DNA from: Megascapheus bottae
Taxonomy: Eukaryota > Chordata > Mammalia > Rodentia > Geomyidae
Assembly (NCBI GenBank): GCA_024803745.1
Contig: JANJXV010000025.1
Coordinates: 20,576,610-20,640,609 of the forward strand
Direction of reading: 5' to 3'
Length of the DNA: 64,000 nucleotides
This document shows, in pieces, positions 43,013 through 56,176 of this stretch. A model generated the notes under the pieces. The model had not been told where the DNA came from. It was given only the letters and a program-made list of their open reading frames with translations, and ran no database searches. Made by a program: the position numbers and the translations under genes. Positions within the stretch are counted from its first letter, which is position 1; each line of letters begins with the position of its first letter.

Positions 43013-43444
43013 GGAAACAAAGAAGTTGACAGTGCAGGAGTGACATGTCCTGTTTTGGTAGCATATCTGGACCAGGACAAGGTACAAGGCAAGAGCCATG
43101 AAGTCAGAAAGAGACAGAAAATTTGGCAATGGAGTCTCACCAGATACTTCTTGGCAGTGAGGATAGGACAAGCTTAAGTTCTGCCCAGAGATGAAGTCCT
43201 GATTTTCCTGATGCCTCCACAAACACCAGGAACAAACATAATTGGTTTTTAATATTAGAATCAAACACAACAAAACAAGTTACTCTGCAGTCCTTCCAGA
43301 TGAGTCATTGGCAAACTCCAACAGAGCCAAGCAGCTGACCCCAAATCACCTGGAAGTTAATGCCAAAAATCCCTCCTCCTCTTCCCCACTCCTCCTCCTC
43401 TTCCCCCCACTTGTGGTTTGATGAAGAATCTCATTTAAGAAGAA

Positions 43445-43650
43445 GAAGCCGGGAGTTTGGCCTAGTGGTAGAGTGCTTGCCTAGCATGCAAGAAGACCCA
43501 GGTTCGATTCCTCAGTACCACATACATAGAAAAAAAAAAAAGCCGGAAGTGGTGCTGAGGCTCAAGTGGTAGAGCTCTAGCCTTGAGAAAGTCCAGGGAC
43601 AGTGCTCAGGCCCTGAGCTCAAGCCCAGGACTGGCAAAAAAAAAAAAAAG
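43445..43650 (+). mobile_element. ID-like dimer SINE
   Basis: GGGAGTTTGGCCTAGTGGTA through AGCCCAGGACTGGC and an A tail. It is close to the young copies. Confidence 0.9.
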
Positions 43651-44564
43651 AGAGAAGAAATAATAATAATAAAAGAAATGGCTCCAAGCTGGGAAGTCCC
43701 CTCTGCATACTGAGTTAGTTGTTATTGGTGGCTGTGTTAATTTTCTGCTGGCTTGTTTCTACAATAAACCTTAAGTCTGAAAGATACAGAAGAACTGAAC
43801 TATCACATCTTCCACTATACATTCCACCAGCTGATCCAAAACAAACTTAATGTAACCTTATACATATTGGTTTTTTGGAGGGGGAGGCCAGGGGAGTTGC
43901 TAACTGGCTGGCCCCCTATGTTCTGTCTGGCCTAGGTGGTGTTCTGGACAACTGGAAATAACTTGTTTAAAAATTCAGTTCATAGAGCCATCCTGATTCC
44001 CTTCAAGGTGAACACAGTCCCCTGGCCCATCCAGCCCTGCTTCTTTCCTTTCTACTCCCTGGCAGCGCTTGCTCCTTTCAGGTTGCTGAGTTCGTGACCC
44101 CACCCCTACAAATAGTAGCTAGCGTGGCTTTCCTTGCCTCAATCTCCCTTGCACCTTACGTGACACTCACTTCACCTCCTTGGCTCCTCTTCCTCTCACT
44201 TCTGTCTGCAGTCCTTCCAGAAAGGGCTCCTGAATGCTCTCAGTCCCCTCCAATCCTCCTTCCTCTCAGCTCCATTTCATTCTGCAAAACACTTCTCCTA
44301 GCTCAGCCCTGGAACATTCCAGAAGACTCCAAGCCCCGGGTGTGGGAGTGGCTGAGGGGTATCTAGCCACATAATGGCTGAGTCACCGTCCCACATGCGT
44401 TTTCTTTGGGGGCACTGGCTAAAGAACTAATTTTTAAAAAAAAAATTTAATAGAGACTTCCGGTAGGGGACTCTGCAGATCTGAATCTGTATCAGTCCCA
44501 CAGGAAAAAGAAAAAAAAAAATCCTGCTTTTTTAAGTTCATGATGGTCTCCAGAACAGAATCTA

Positions 44565-44790
44565 GGATTTAATCTGTGATTGAATCCTAGCTACTCAGGA
44601 GGCTGAGATCTGAGGACTGTGATTCAAAGCCAGCCTAGGCAAGAAAGGCTATGAAACTCTTATCTCCAGTTAACTACTAGAAAATCAGAAATGGAGCAGG
44701 GGCTCAAAATGGCTGAGTGCTAGTCTTGAGCTGAAGAGCTCAGAGACAGCACTTTGGCCTTGAGTTAAGCCTCAGGACCAAAAAAACTTA
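44565..44790 (+). mobile_element. Composite SINE
   Basis: AATCCTAGCTACTCAGGAGG through TTGAGTTAAGCCTCAGGACC. Confidence 0.8.
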
Positions 44791-45569
44791 ATAACTCCCT
44801 GGGTCATACCTTATTTCATCAGTACACAGTCCATGTCTGAGGTTACTAAACAGTGATAAAAAAAAAAACAACTAAATCACTATATTTTGGCTTACCATGT
44901 ACAGAGAACAATGGTCCAGCATGGCATTTAAATAAGACATTCCTAGCTTTAAAACTTCATCAACACAATGCCCATTAATTTAAAAAAATATTTAAAAAAA
45001 ACCCTTCAGGATGGATAAGGCTTTAGGTTACTAATCTAAAAGAAATACTAATAGAAAAGGAAATCCTATAAGAACTGTATATTTTCCAGATTTATTTATA
45101 CTTTAAAATATTATTAAATAATAAAAAAACAAGAACCCAGCTAGAAATACATTTTTTTAAACCCTGCTATCTCCCATTTCTATTGCCTAAATGACTGACT
45201 CAATGAAAAGTTGGGCTGGGTCTATTAATTACATCAATATATATCAATATATAGATACAGTTTACTCTTAGTATTTAATCCTTAAAAAAACTAACTTAAA
45301 AAAAAAACACTGTGCAGTTTATATGTTTGCAGGAAGCTAGTAAATTGATCCTTTAGCTCAGTGCAGTACCTTACAACCTAACATTGGTCTCAAAAGCTAC
45401 TGGAATAACTTTTGGGATACCAAGGGGAATTGCTCCCCAAAACAAAATAGCCACCACCCCACTGCAGCCATTTCTTTTTGCCCACCAAAGTGTATGCAGC
45501 ACTGATTAAAAAAAAAAAAGATTTTCCGTAAATTAACATCCCACAGCAGTCAAGTGGGTCCCTTCAAGA

Positions 45570-45815
45570 GTTCATACAAATGGCTCTCACACTTGTAATT
45601 CTAGCTACACAGACAGCAGAGAGCTAAGGAGTAAAGTTCAAGGCCAGTCTGGGCAGGAAAATCCACAGGAGTCAGATCTCCAAGTAACTATCAAAAAAAG
45701 CAAAAAAAAAAAAAATTGGAGCTAGGACTCAATCAGTAGAAAGCTAATCTTGAGCAAAAACAGAGGGACAGTACCCAAGCCCTGAGTTCAAGCCCCAGTA
45801 CCAGCACAAAAATAA
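45570..45815 (+). mobile_element. Composite SINE, diverged
   Basis: CACACTTGTAATTCTAGCTA through GAGTTCAAGCCCCAGTACC. Confidence 0.8.
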
Positions 45816-45981
45816 AGTAGCTAAGAAATTTAACAATGGCCCTGTTATTCATGAAACCATTTCATTTTTGTCTTCCAGGTCTTGCCTTTAAGAGCTAAGG
45901 AAGGACAAAGAAACCTTTATTTAGTTGGGTTTGGGTTTTTTTTTTTGTTTTTTGTTTTGGTGTGTTTAAAAATCCCCAAGT

Positions 45982-46180
45982 AGGGGCCAGGAGTGTAGCC
46001 TAGTGGCAGAGTGCATGCTTAGCATGGACAAAGCTCTAGGTTCGATTCCCTGGTACCATATACACAGAAAAAAAGCAGGAAGTGGTGCTGTGGCTCAAAT
46101 GGCAGGGCACTAGTCTTGAACAAAAAGTGTCCAAGGACAATACCCAGGCCCTGAGTTCAACCCCAGGACAGGCAAAAAAA
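45982..46180 (+). mobile_element. ID-like dimer SINE
   Basis: GGGGCCAGGAGTGTAGCCTA through CCCTGAGTTCAACCCC. Confidence 0.87.
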
Positions 46181-46350
46181 AAATCCCCAAGTATAAGGCT
46201 GAGACTGGATGCATTTTTAACCAGGCAAAGGGACGGTGGTCCCTCATAAAACTCAACTACAGTTGAGAACCGTTATAAATGTGGGGGAGGACAATACACA
46301 TTTCAGAACAGGCTGAAAAATACATCTAACCCAGACAGTTATATCAAGAA

Positions 46351-46351
46351 G

Positions 46352-46415
<64 letters not shown>

Positions 46416-46515
46416 AAGAGAGGAAGGAAGGAAGGAAGGAAGGAAGGAAGGAAGGAAGGAAGGAAGGAAGGAAGGAAGGAAGGAAGAAAGAAAGAAAGAA
46501 AGAAAGGAAGAAAAA
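46351..46515. repeat. (GA)n(GGAA)n(GAAA)n tract
   Basis: GA repeats pass into about 16 GGAA units and then GAAA units, all purine on the plus strand. GGAA arrays can act as ETS-family binding arrays. Confidence 0.97.
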
Positions 46516-47540
46516 AAGGAGAGCAGTGTTGTCCAGGGTTCTGAGCCTCCCTCTTTGCTAATTTCCTTCCCTTCCGTCTGTCAGCTCCACTCTCCCCATC
46601 CGTGGGGACACACGCACACCCCCGCAACCCCTTCAAGAGACTGAGCCCCACACACAAACTATTTGGCAAGACCCAGGCTAAATCAAGATCCCTTTGAAGC
46701 TGGGCTATCTAGAACCCCCCCCCCAACCATTTACTCATAGTCACCGGGTCACTGAGCTCTCACACTGGCCAGGCCCAGGGACAGGCACTTCCTCTCCTTT
46801 GAAAAACAAAATAAAATTAAAAAAAGAAAAAAAAAAACCTTAGGGAAAGAATTCCCTGGGAAGGAGATTGCTGAGAAGCCTTGAAACCCAAAAGGGCTGC
46901 GTCTAGCCAGCGGCAAGCCCTGGCTAGACACCTTTATAGACAAAGTCTGACATTCTTGCTCAAGACCTGCTGTGTTCTCTCTCTCTCTTGCTCTTTGTAC
47001 CTGGCTCATAAGTGCCTGGCAGAGTTGTACACTTCTTCCCACGGAATGCCACCGACACCATCAACACCCAACACCATCACTAGCCAACATAAAGTGCTAT
47101 TTGTTCTGGAACTCTTCAGCCAGCCCCAAGTTTGGTCACCCCCAGCCAATGCCTGAAATTGCACCATTGTAACAAGGATAGGAATGGAAAAAACGGGGAC
47201 ATCACGTTTCTCTGCTGGGGTCGAACTCGACTGTGCCTGAAGATTGGATTCCCCTTTAGGGCGGGGGAGGAAAAGCGATTTACAAACAGTGAGCCAGGGA
47301 CAGAGACCTCGGTCGAGGGGAGAGGCGGAAGGGGGCCAGCGGCCGGTCTCTGCTCCTCGACGGACACGTCCTGTCACCGGATTCTGGGCAGATGGGCGCC
47401 TGGACCGGAGCGTCCTGCGTCTTCTGCTGGTTGCCCAGGAAGCCACAGTGAGTCAGAAGAACGTGGGAAGGCCCGGCTGGCACCCCGACCCGGACAAGGA
47501 GCCCGTGTGGCCAGGCAAGGGGCGCCATCGGGGCCCATCT

Positions 47541-49490
<1,950 letters not shown>

Positions 49491-49821
49491 TCAAGGACGC
49501 GCGGGCCGCTCGGCCACCCCGGCCCCTTCTCGAAGTCACCGCCGGCCAAGGCCTGGCTTCCCCGCGATGGCCTCCGCCGCTCTCCCCGCGCGGCGCTGGG
49601 CCGCCCCAGCCCCGGGCCGGCCCCGGGCCCCGGCCCGCCCCCGCCCGGCCCCACCCCCAGCCGGGCGGCGTGGCAGCCCCGGGGCGGAAGTGCTCCGGGC
49701 CGCGGGCCTCGGGACTCACCCGAGACGCACCCGGCGCCTCCCGGGTGCCAGGCGGGGAGGTGATGCTGCGGAAACGGCGCTGGAAGAGGGAGGATTGAGA
49801 AAAAAGAAAGAAGAAAGAAAA

Positions 49822-49990
49822 AATGGTGGCTCACGCCTGTAATCCCAAGCTGTCCCGGAGGCTGACATCTGAGGATCGTGGTTCGAAGCCAGCCCAGGCA
49901 GGAAAGCCCAGGAGACTCATCTTGAGCTGTGGCTCAAGTAGTACAGGGCCAGCCTTGAGAGAATCTAGCTCAGAGCCAGGACCGACACAC
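49822..49990 (+). mobile_element. Composite SINE at the ITPRIPL2 CpG-island edge
   Basis: GGTGGCTCACGCCTGTAATC through CACACACAC. It marks the abrupt end of the CpG island. Confidence 0.8.
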
Positions 49991-51194
49991 ACACACTGGA
50001 ACACACAGCCGCCTCGTCTGGTCACTGTCCAAACAAACACCAGAGGTTGCCCAATTGAAGAGCTGGCACCCCCTGCCTCGACCCCCGGGAGCCACAGAAG
50101 GGCTGTGCTTAAAGGGATGCAGTGGCTTGTGGAATTAGGGACTGTGCTTCCAGGAGGATCCTGAACTCAGGGCTCTCCAGGTTCCAAGGCCTGCCTGCCT
50201 GTTGATCTCTGCATCTGCTTATTGGTCCTTCAGAATGTCAGTGTCACAAGGCAGAGGTTTTCCCTGGTCACCCATGCGTCTCCACTGGGCCCCCAGCTCC
50301 AAGAACAAAGCCCAAAGCATAGCAGCATTGGCTGGCTCGGTAAATGCCCAGACGCTTAATGACAGGGTTGTGTCCTGAACGGTGCATGGCTGGGCGATTT
50401 CCTGGTGTGAGCATCCTAGAAAGGCCCTATGAAGTCGGGGCACTGGAGAGGATATAATCATCGGTGGGACCACCCAGCCAGTCAGATGCAGTCTATGGCT
50501 GACCAGGACACTGTACTATGCATTGCCTGTAGCTGCTGTAAGACATGCCCAAGAACTGCATGCATGCATGTGTGCCTTCTCCTTATCTCCTCTCCTCTTT
50601 CCCTCTTCATCCCTCCCCTCCTCTCCTGTTCCCTTCCCTCCCAATATACTAACGCTACTTGTGTGGCTGGCAGTGGTGAGCAGGGGATGGGTCATTCGGA
50701 AGCCTGCAGCTGGTGCAGCCCTGACCTGCAAGCCAATTTTGTGGTAATACCTAAGGAGCAGCTCCTTTACGGGGTCCAGCTCTGCTGTGGGGCTTAGGTG
50801 TCCTCTTTGGAAGTTCCATTCCATGTCCTTTCTTACAGCCATACTGGGAATTCTCCAACTATCAGAGGTAGTTTCTCTGCTGCTGTGTTTTAAGGTATTT
50901 CCTGTTGATTCCATTATGCGGAGTTATTACACAACTCTCAACACTGTCTGTCCCTCACCAAGAGAGAGGAGCATGCCACCCACTCTCTGATGACACACAC
51001 AGCCATGTCAACTTCATGCTGGTGTTTATAAACAGGCTCAAGTGCTGGGGCCAGAAAAGCAGGCAGGTAGAGGGCCTGACACAGAACTGCACAGCCACTG
51101 CCACCAATATAACCTTCTCTCCGAGTCTCAGTGGGACAGAGGGGCCCTGAGGGTGCCTAGTGGAGAAATAAGCCAACATCATTTAGTTAGTTAG

Positions 51195-51422
51195 TTGGTC
51201 CTGGGGCTTGAACTCTGGGCCTGGGGGCTGCCCCTGAGCTCTTCAGCTCACGGCTACCACCCTACCCCTAGAGCCACAGCAGGACTTCCAGTTTTCTAGT
51301 GGTTAATTGGAGATAAGAGTCTCACGGACTTTAGTGCCAGAGCTGGCTGTGAACCCTGATCCTCAGATCTCAGCCTCCTGAGTAGCTAGGATGACAGGTG
51401 TGAGCCACTGCGTCCAGCTGCC
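51195..51422 (-). mobile_element. Composite SINE
   Basis: Reverse copy with GGGGCTTGAACTCTGGGCCT and TCAGCCTCCTGAGTAGCTAG. Confidence 0.88.
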
Positions 51423-52619
51423 AAAACCATTTATAAGCTGAGGTTCTAGGATAGACAAAGGTCCTGGGGCAGCAGGAGCTGTGGCAAGCCTTGGGATTGG
51501 GGGGCGGGGTGGGAGTGCAAGATGGACAAGCAAGCAGAGCAGGAAGCTGAAGCTGGCTTGATAGATCTCCTTCTACTTCAAGCAGCTGTCTTGGTTCTCA
51601 CAACCCTTATGATTCCCCGTGGGGGTCTGAGGTCACATGATTGTGTCTTTTCCTTGCCTCTTGGGGTTGGGGGTGGCCTGAGATGGACAGGCATTTCTGG
51701 GTCCCAACGAAGCAGAGGCCGAGGGCGTGTTGGCAGGCAATGTAAGATTGGAGCCAGGGCCCGGGGAGAGCTCTCCAGCAGCTCTCCTGCTTGGACCCTG
51801 TCCCCTCCAAGGCTGCAGGGAGTATTTTGAATTCTCAGAAGCCAGGACAAACAAAGGCAAGCAATGAAATCACACCACGCTCACAGGGCACTGTGGAAAA
51901 GTCAGGGCTCCTTAAGTCCAGCTCAGCCCCCTCCCTTCTCAGCTGGAAGCTCAGGCAGGAAGCTCCAGGTCTGGGGCAGAGCTAGTTGTAGCTCAGCAGA
52001 CCGAGGGAGCTGGCACTGCAGCTTCTCCAAGCAGACCAGTCCCAGGGTGACCTATGGGGTGAGTGGATGGCGGGGGGTGACCTCTAAGCTGGTACCCAAA
52101 GCTTCCTGGAAGTCCCCACTTCAGGGTGACTCCTGGAGAAGCAGAGGGCTGGCTCTGTGTTTCAGGCTTCATGTGTTGGGAGAGGTTGTTGGAGAGAAGA
52201 GTGGACAGCAGGCCATACGGGAGGACACTGTGCAGCCTCGGAATGATGTGGCTAGTCTAACTGAAACAAAACCACACGTTATCTTACATAACAGGGAGTG
52301 GAGATGGAGTGGTCTGAGGCTTGCCTGTTTGTCTCAGGGGTTCAATCACGATGCCCCATTTCTTTCGTCTTTCTCCTTTACCATTTACAGATTTGCTCTT
52401 CTCCTGGTAACAAAACTGATGCTGTGATTCCAGGCAACACATCCAGGCACTGTCAACAGCCATCATGAAATGTGCCCAGTACCACACCTGCTTCTTTATG
52501 GCCACCGTAACAGTGAAGGAGAAATACAACAAGGACCAAGACTCCATGTGGCCTGCTAAAACTGAGTTTTGTTATGAAAAAGAAGGAGAAGAAAGAGTGA
52601 GGAATAGCCATCAGCTTAA

Positions 52620-52720
52620 TTTTTTGTTTTATTGTTTATGTGGTACCAGGGAATTGAACCCAGGGCCTCATGCATGCTAGGCAAGCCGTCTACCATTAAG
52701 CCACATTCCAAGCCCACCAT
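52620..52720 (-). mobile_element. ID-like SINE monomer
   Basis: TGGTACCAGGGAATTGAACC and GCATGCTAGGCAAGCCGTCT are the reverse ID head without the dimer tail. Confidence 0.8.
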
Positions 52721-52834
52721 CAGCTTCTACCACAGTCGCTCACCTATGTCTGCGGGAGCCTTTAAACCCATGTGGCTGCATCTTATCCATCTTCAGTGTT
52801 TCCTAGACAACAGGCAATCTTAAGAGGTAGGTGC

Positions 52835-52960
52835 TAGCTTTATTCCTATTTTACTGACAGGGGAAACAAAGGCACAGGCAGGTTATAGTCATAGCCTGGG
52901 GTCACACAGCAGGAAAATAGCAGAGCTGGGATTTGGAACTGTGTCTCCCAAGCTGGAGGT
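52835..52960 (-). mobile_element. MIR SINE
   Basis: TTCCTATTTTACTGACAGGG, GGTCACACAGCAGGAAAATA and GCAGAGCTGGGATTTGGAAC match antisense MIR over about 125 bp. Confidence 0.75.
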
Positions 52961-53394
52961 ATCAACCACCCTCCCCACTCACCACACATACACACGCATG
53001 CGCATGTGAATGCTTCAAGTTAGCTGTTTCCAAATTCCTAGCTTCCTGCTTGATGTTTTCTCATCTGTGGTGAAGAGTGCATAGTAAGATATATGAAGAA
53101 AATGTTTCATAGAGCTTAATTTTCAGTGAAGCCTTATCTTTCAGGGCAGGGGCATTTCAAAGCCAGCACTTAGAAAAAGAAAATTGCATTCTGCCTGCTA
53201 TATTGGCATAAGAATTTGGATCACACATTCATCAAAACTCACAGAATGCTCTGCTTCAAGTTTGAGCATTCATCCACCTCACAAAACCCATAAGCGCAAA
53301 TTGGATTCTACTCAGTGATGTGTGGCTGAATCGTTTAGAGGTGAGGTATACTGACCTCAGCAATTGACTTGAAAATATATTTTAAAAAATACGA

Positions 53395-53790
53395 TGGCCC
53401 GGGCATGATGGTACATGCCTGCAATCCCTGCTTCACAGGAGGTAGAGAACACCGCACCAGGAGGAGAATCTCTGTCCAAAGTCAGACCCAAGGAAAACCC
53501 CAAAATCGATCTGAAAAATAGTTGAGCCTCCAGGCGCTGGTGGCTCATGCTTCTAATCCTAGCTACTGAGGAGGATGAGATCTGAGGACCAAGGTTCAAA
53601 GCCAGCCCAGGCAAGAAAGTCTGTGAGGTTTTTCTTCCAGCAAGAGGTGTGGCTGGAAGTGTGGCTCAAGTAGTAGAGTACCCCTTGGAGTAAGTAAGCT
53701 GAGTAAGAGCATGAGGCCCTGAGTTCAAATCCCAGATATACACAGACATATCCATGCACAAACTTGCGTGTGCGCGCACACACACACACA
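53395..53790 (+). mobile_element. B1-like fragment then composite SINE with (CA)n
   Basis: The B1-like fragment (53395-53520) has GCATGATGGTACATGCCTGC. The composite SINE (53525-53790) ends in CA repeats. Confidence 0.75.
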
Positions 53791-53851
53791 GACAAATTCA
53801 TCCAGGAGGCCTATGCTGGTGGGTTCCTCTATAAGGGGAAGAGTCTGTAAA

Positions 53852-54055
53852 ACTCTTTTTTTTTTTTTGTGCCAGTCCTGGGCTTGAGCTCAGGGCCTGA
53901 GCACTGTCCTTGGATTTTCTCAAGGCTAGCACTCTACCACTTGAGCCTCAGCACCATTTCAAGCTTTTTTCTATGTATGTGGTACCGAGGAATCGAACCT
54001 GTCTTTGTGCATGCTAGGCGAGCACTCTACCACTAAGCCAAACTCCTGGTTCCTG
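53852..54055 (-). mobile_element. ID-like dimer SINE
   Basis: Reverse copy: T-run, GCCAGTCCTGGGCTTGAGCT, GGTACCGAGGAATCGAACC. It is near the consensus of the young copies. Confidence 0.9.
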
Positions 54056-55269
54056 TAAAACTTTTTAAAAACAAAACCAAAAACACAAGATTAAGCATTT
54101 GGTAATTAGGTCTATACTGGAAAAATAATTAAGTTTTTCTTTTTTAAGGAAAGAACATTATAAAAATACCAAGGAATTCTTAAACACCAAACCACCTTGT
54201 TGCTACAATAAGTTAGAAGGCATTTAAGAAAGGAGGAGGGTCTGGAAGTACGGCTCAGTGATAGAGCAAGGCCCCAAGTTCAAACCACAGCATCGCCCCT
54301 AAATAGACAGGCAGGCAGACAGGTAAATAGCACTTGGGGGAGGAAAGGTGGAGGCACAGTTTGGGCTAAAGTCTCCCTGGGTGCATATGGACAGGAGGAC
54401 TGCAGGACACTGAAGACAGGAGGATCCATCCTTGTGTTGTGTGTCATCATTGTCTGGCACCTGTGAGCCTGAACGTGTTTTGTTGTGGGTGTTCTGAAAG
54501 TGAAGCTGAATCTATCAGGCCTGGCTGAGCTGCAGTGACGGGGCAGGTGGGAGATGCACATAAAGCCAGGAGGCAAGAGCCATACCAGCCAGAGCTGGGG
54601 TGAGGGAGAAGAGGGCAGGACTCATCCCACAATCTGCAGAATCACCCCATCCATGGCCCCCCACAGCTGGCTGACCCCCTCAGGATGGTACTAGGCCAAA
54701 CTGGAGTGAAATGATGACGTGATGAAAGTGGAGGTCGGGGAGACACCTTGGGTTGAACTGTTCCTCACCCCGTGGTGGTACTGGCATAGTACTTATTTAA
54801 TAAACACTTCAAGGGCCTTGGTTCATCTGTTGCCCTGGAATTTGCTGGTGGGAAGTTGCAGGCAGGAAGCACATGTCCCTCTCAGAAGTGAGAACAAGTG
54901 TGCTGTGCTGTATGGCAGGCGGCCATAGCTGAGTGGCACGCAAGGAAAAGGATCATAACCAGCAAGCAGCCCGCCTTTGTCCGGCTCTTTTTCGCCTTTC
55001 CGTGTTGCTGGTGTCTTACCATGGACCCTCCTGCATGATGGACTGCAAATAGCAGGCTTAGGAATTCAAACAGAAGAATTCATCAAGCGACTGCAGTGAT
55101 TAAATGTACACTATGTAAAAAATAAACTTGAGGTCAGGGCTGAAGGGGGTGGGGAGACCTAAGGAAAAAGTGATTGACCAAGAAGCACTGCGCTTATAAC
55201 ATGACTTAAGGAATGTAACTCCTTTATATAAATACATTATAATAACAATTTGAAGAGGTGATATTGACC

Positions 55270-55375
55270 AGTGAGATAAGAGTCACATGGACTTTCACGC
55301 CAGAGCTGACGCCTCAGATCTCAGCCTCCTGAGTAACTAGGATTAGAAGTGTGAGCCACTGGCATCCAGTGAGAA
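55270..55375 (-). mobile_element. Composite SINE fragment
   Basis: Reverse copy with CTCAGATCTCAGCCTCCTGA. Confidence 0.7.
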
Positions 55376-56098
55376 ATGTACTCTTTACCTGTTTATGTGA
55401 CTGTAACCCCTCAGTCCGTACATCACCACCTTTATAATAATTAAAACAAAATTCCTCCCTGCCTCCTTTTCCATGTAGAGACAGGAAAATGAAGGACCAT
55501 GTCTAGCCACAGAGAGGCCTGACACCGTCTCCACGTTTTGGGCACCTCATGTGCCTCTGGTTTGAGTTTTAAGGCCCACCTCTGCCAGGTCTTGGGTGAT
55601 AAACCCATGGTCTCAGTGCTTGGAACGAGGCACTGCTGTTAAGGGCTGCTGCTAATGGAGCAGGTATGGACACAGGAAGTCAGGCCACACACTGAGTCTT
55701 CTTTACCTCCCCTCCCCCTGCCCCCTTGATCCCTTCTTTATCCTGTTTAACTAAACCTTCACTCTGTGGGCTTCTCCTGTGAGACCCCCACAAAATGTCT
55801 TCCAGTGTAGACCTCAAGTGCCGGGGAAGCTGGGGGACCCCTCAGCTGCCCCTCTGATACATCTTCAGCTCTCTTCTGGGTGCAGGCATGAGCTACAGGT
55901 TCCAATGGACAAAAGGTATGGGGCCAAAGGAGCCAAGCTCACCTTGTTAATACACTCTTGAAGTTGTTACCTCCAAACTGGGGAGTTTTAATGAAAAATA
56001 ATACTCTTACAATTTATTAACAAAATTCACACAACGCCAAGCGTCCACTTCTTTCTCTGTGAAGTCACCAGGTTGGCAGACACCAGAGGGAACAGAGT

Positions 56099-56176
56099 TC
56101 AGAATCTTTCTGATAGATAGATGGCCGCACTGCACCCGGCCTGGATGAGGCTCTTCAACACAGCGTAGGCAGGGGC
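56099..56176 (-). CDS. COQ7: COQ7 coding exon 6 and stop
   Basis: Acceptor TCCCAG is followed by APAYAVLKSLIQAGC-SAAIYLSERF and TGA. The conserved end IYLSER matches human. A different frame across this exon is also open, which can mislead ORF scans. Confidence 0.95.
   Translation of the reverse strand, partial: APAYAVLKSLIQAGCSAAIYLSERF

Larger units (their letters stand above)
42190..47540 (-). other. Probable ITPRIPL2 3' UTR and downstream flank
   Basis: ITPRIPL2 has a long 3' UTR in human. Here the minus strand is A/T-rich and ORF-poor for about 5 kb after the stop, interrupted by SINEs. Overlapping AATAAA signals occur on the minus strand at about 42193-42206 and another near 41733. 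The 3' end is a guess from these signals. Confidence 0.35.
49991..56098. other. Intergenic region between ITPRIPL2 and COQ7
   Basis: About 6 kb with no recognised exon. It holds SINEs of both families (51195-51422, 52620-52720, 53395-53790, 53852-54055), a MIR (52835-52960) and otherwise unique sequence. The COQ7 3' UTR must occupy some of 55,100-56,098. Minus-strand AATAAA candidates are at about 54797 and 55989. Confidence 0.65.
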
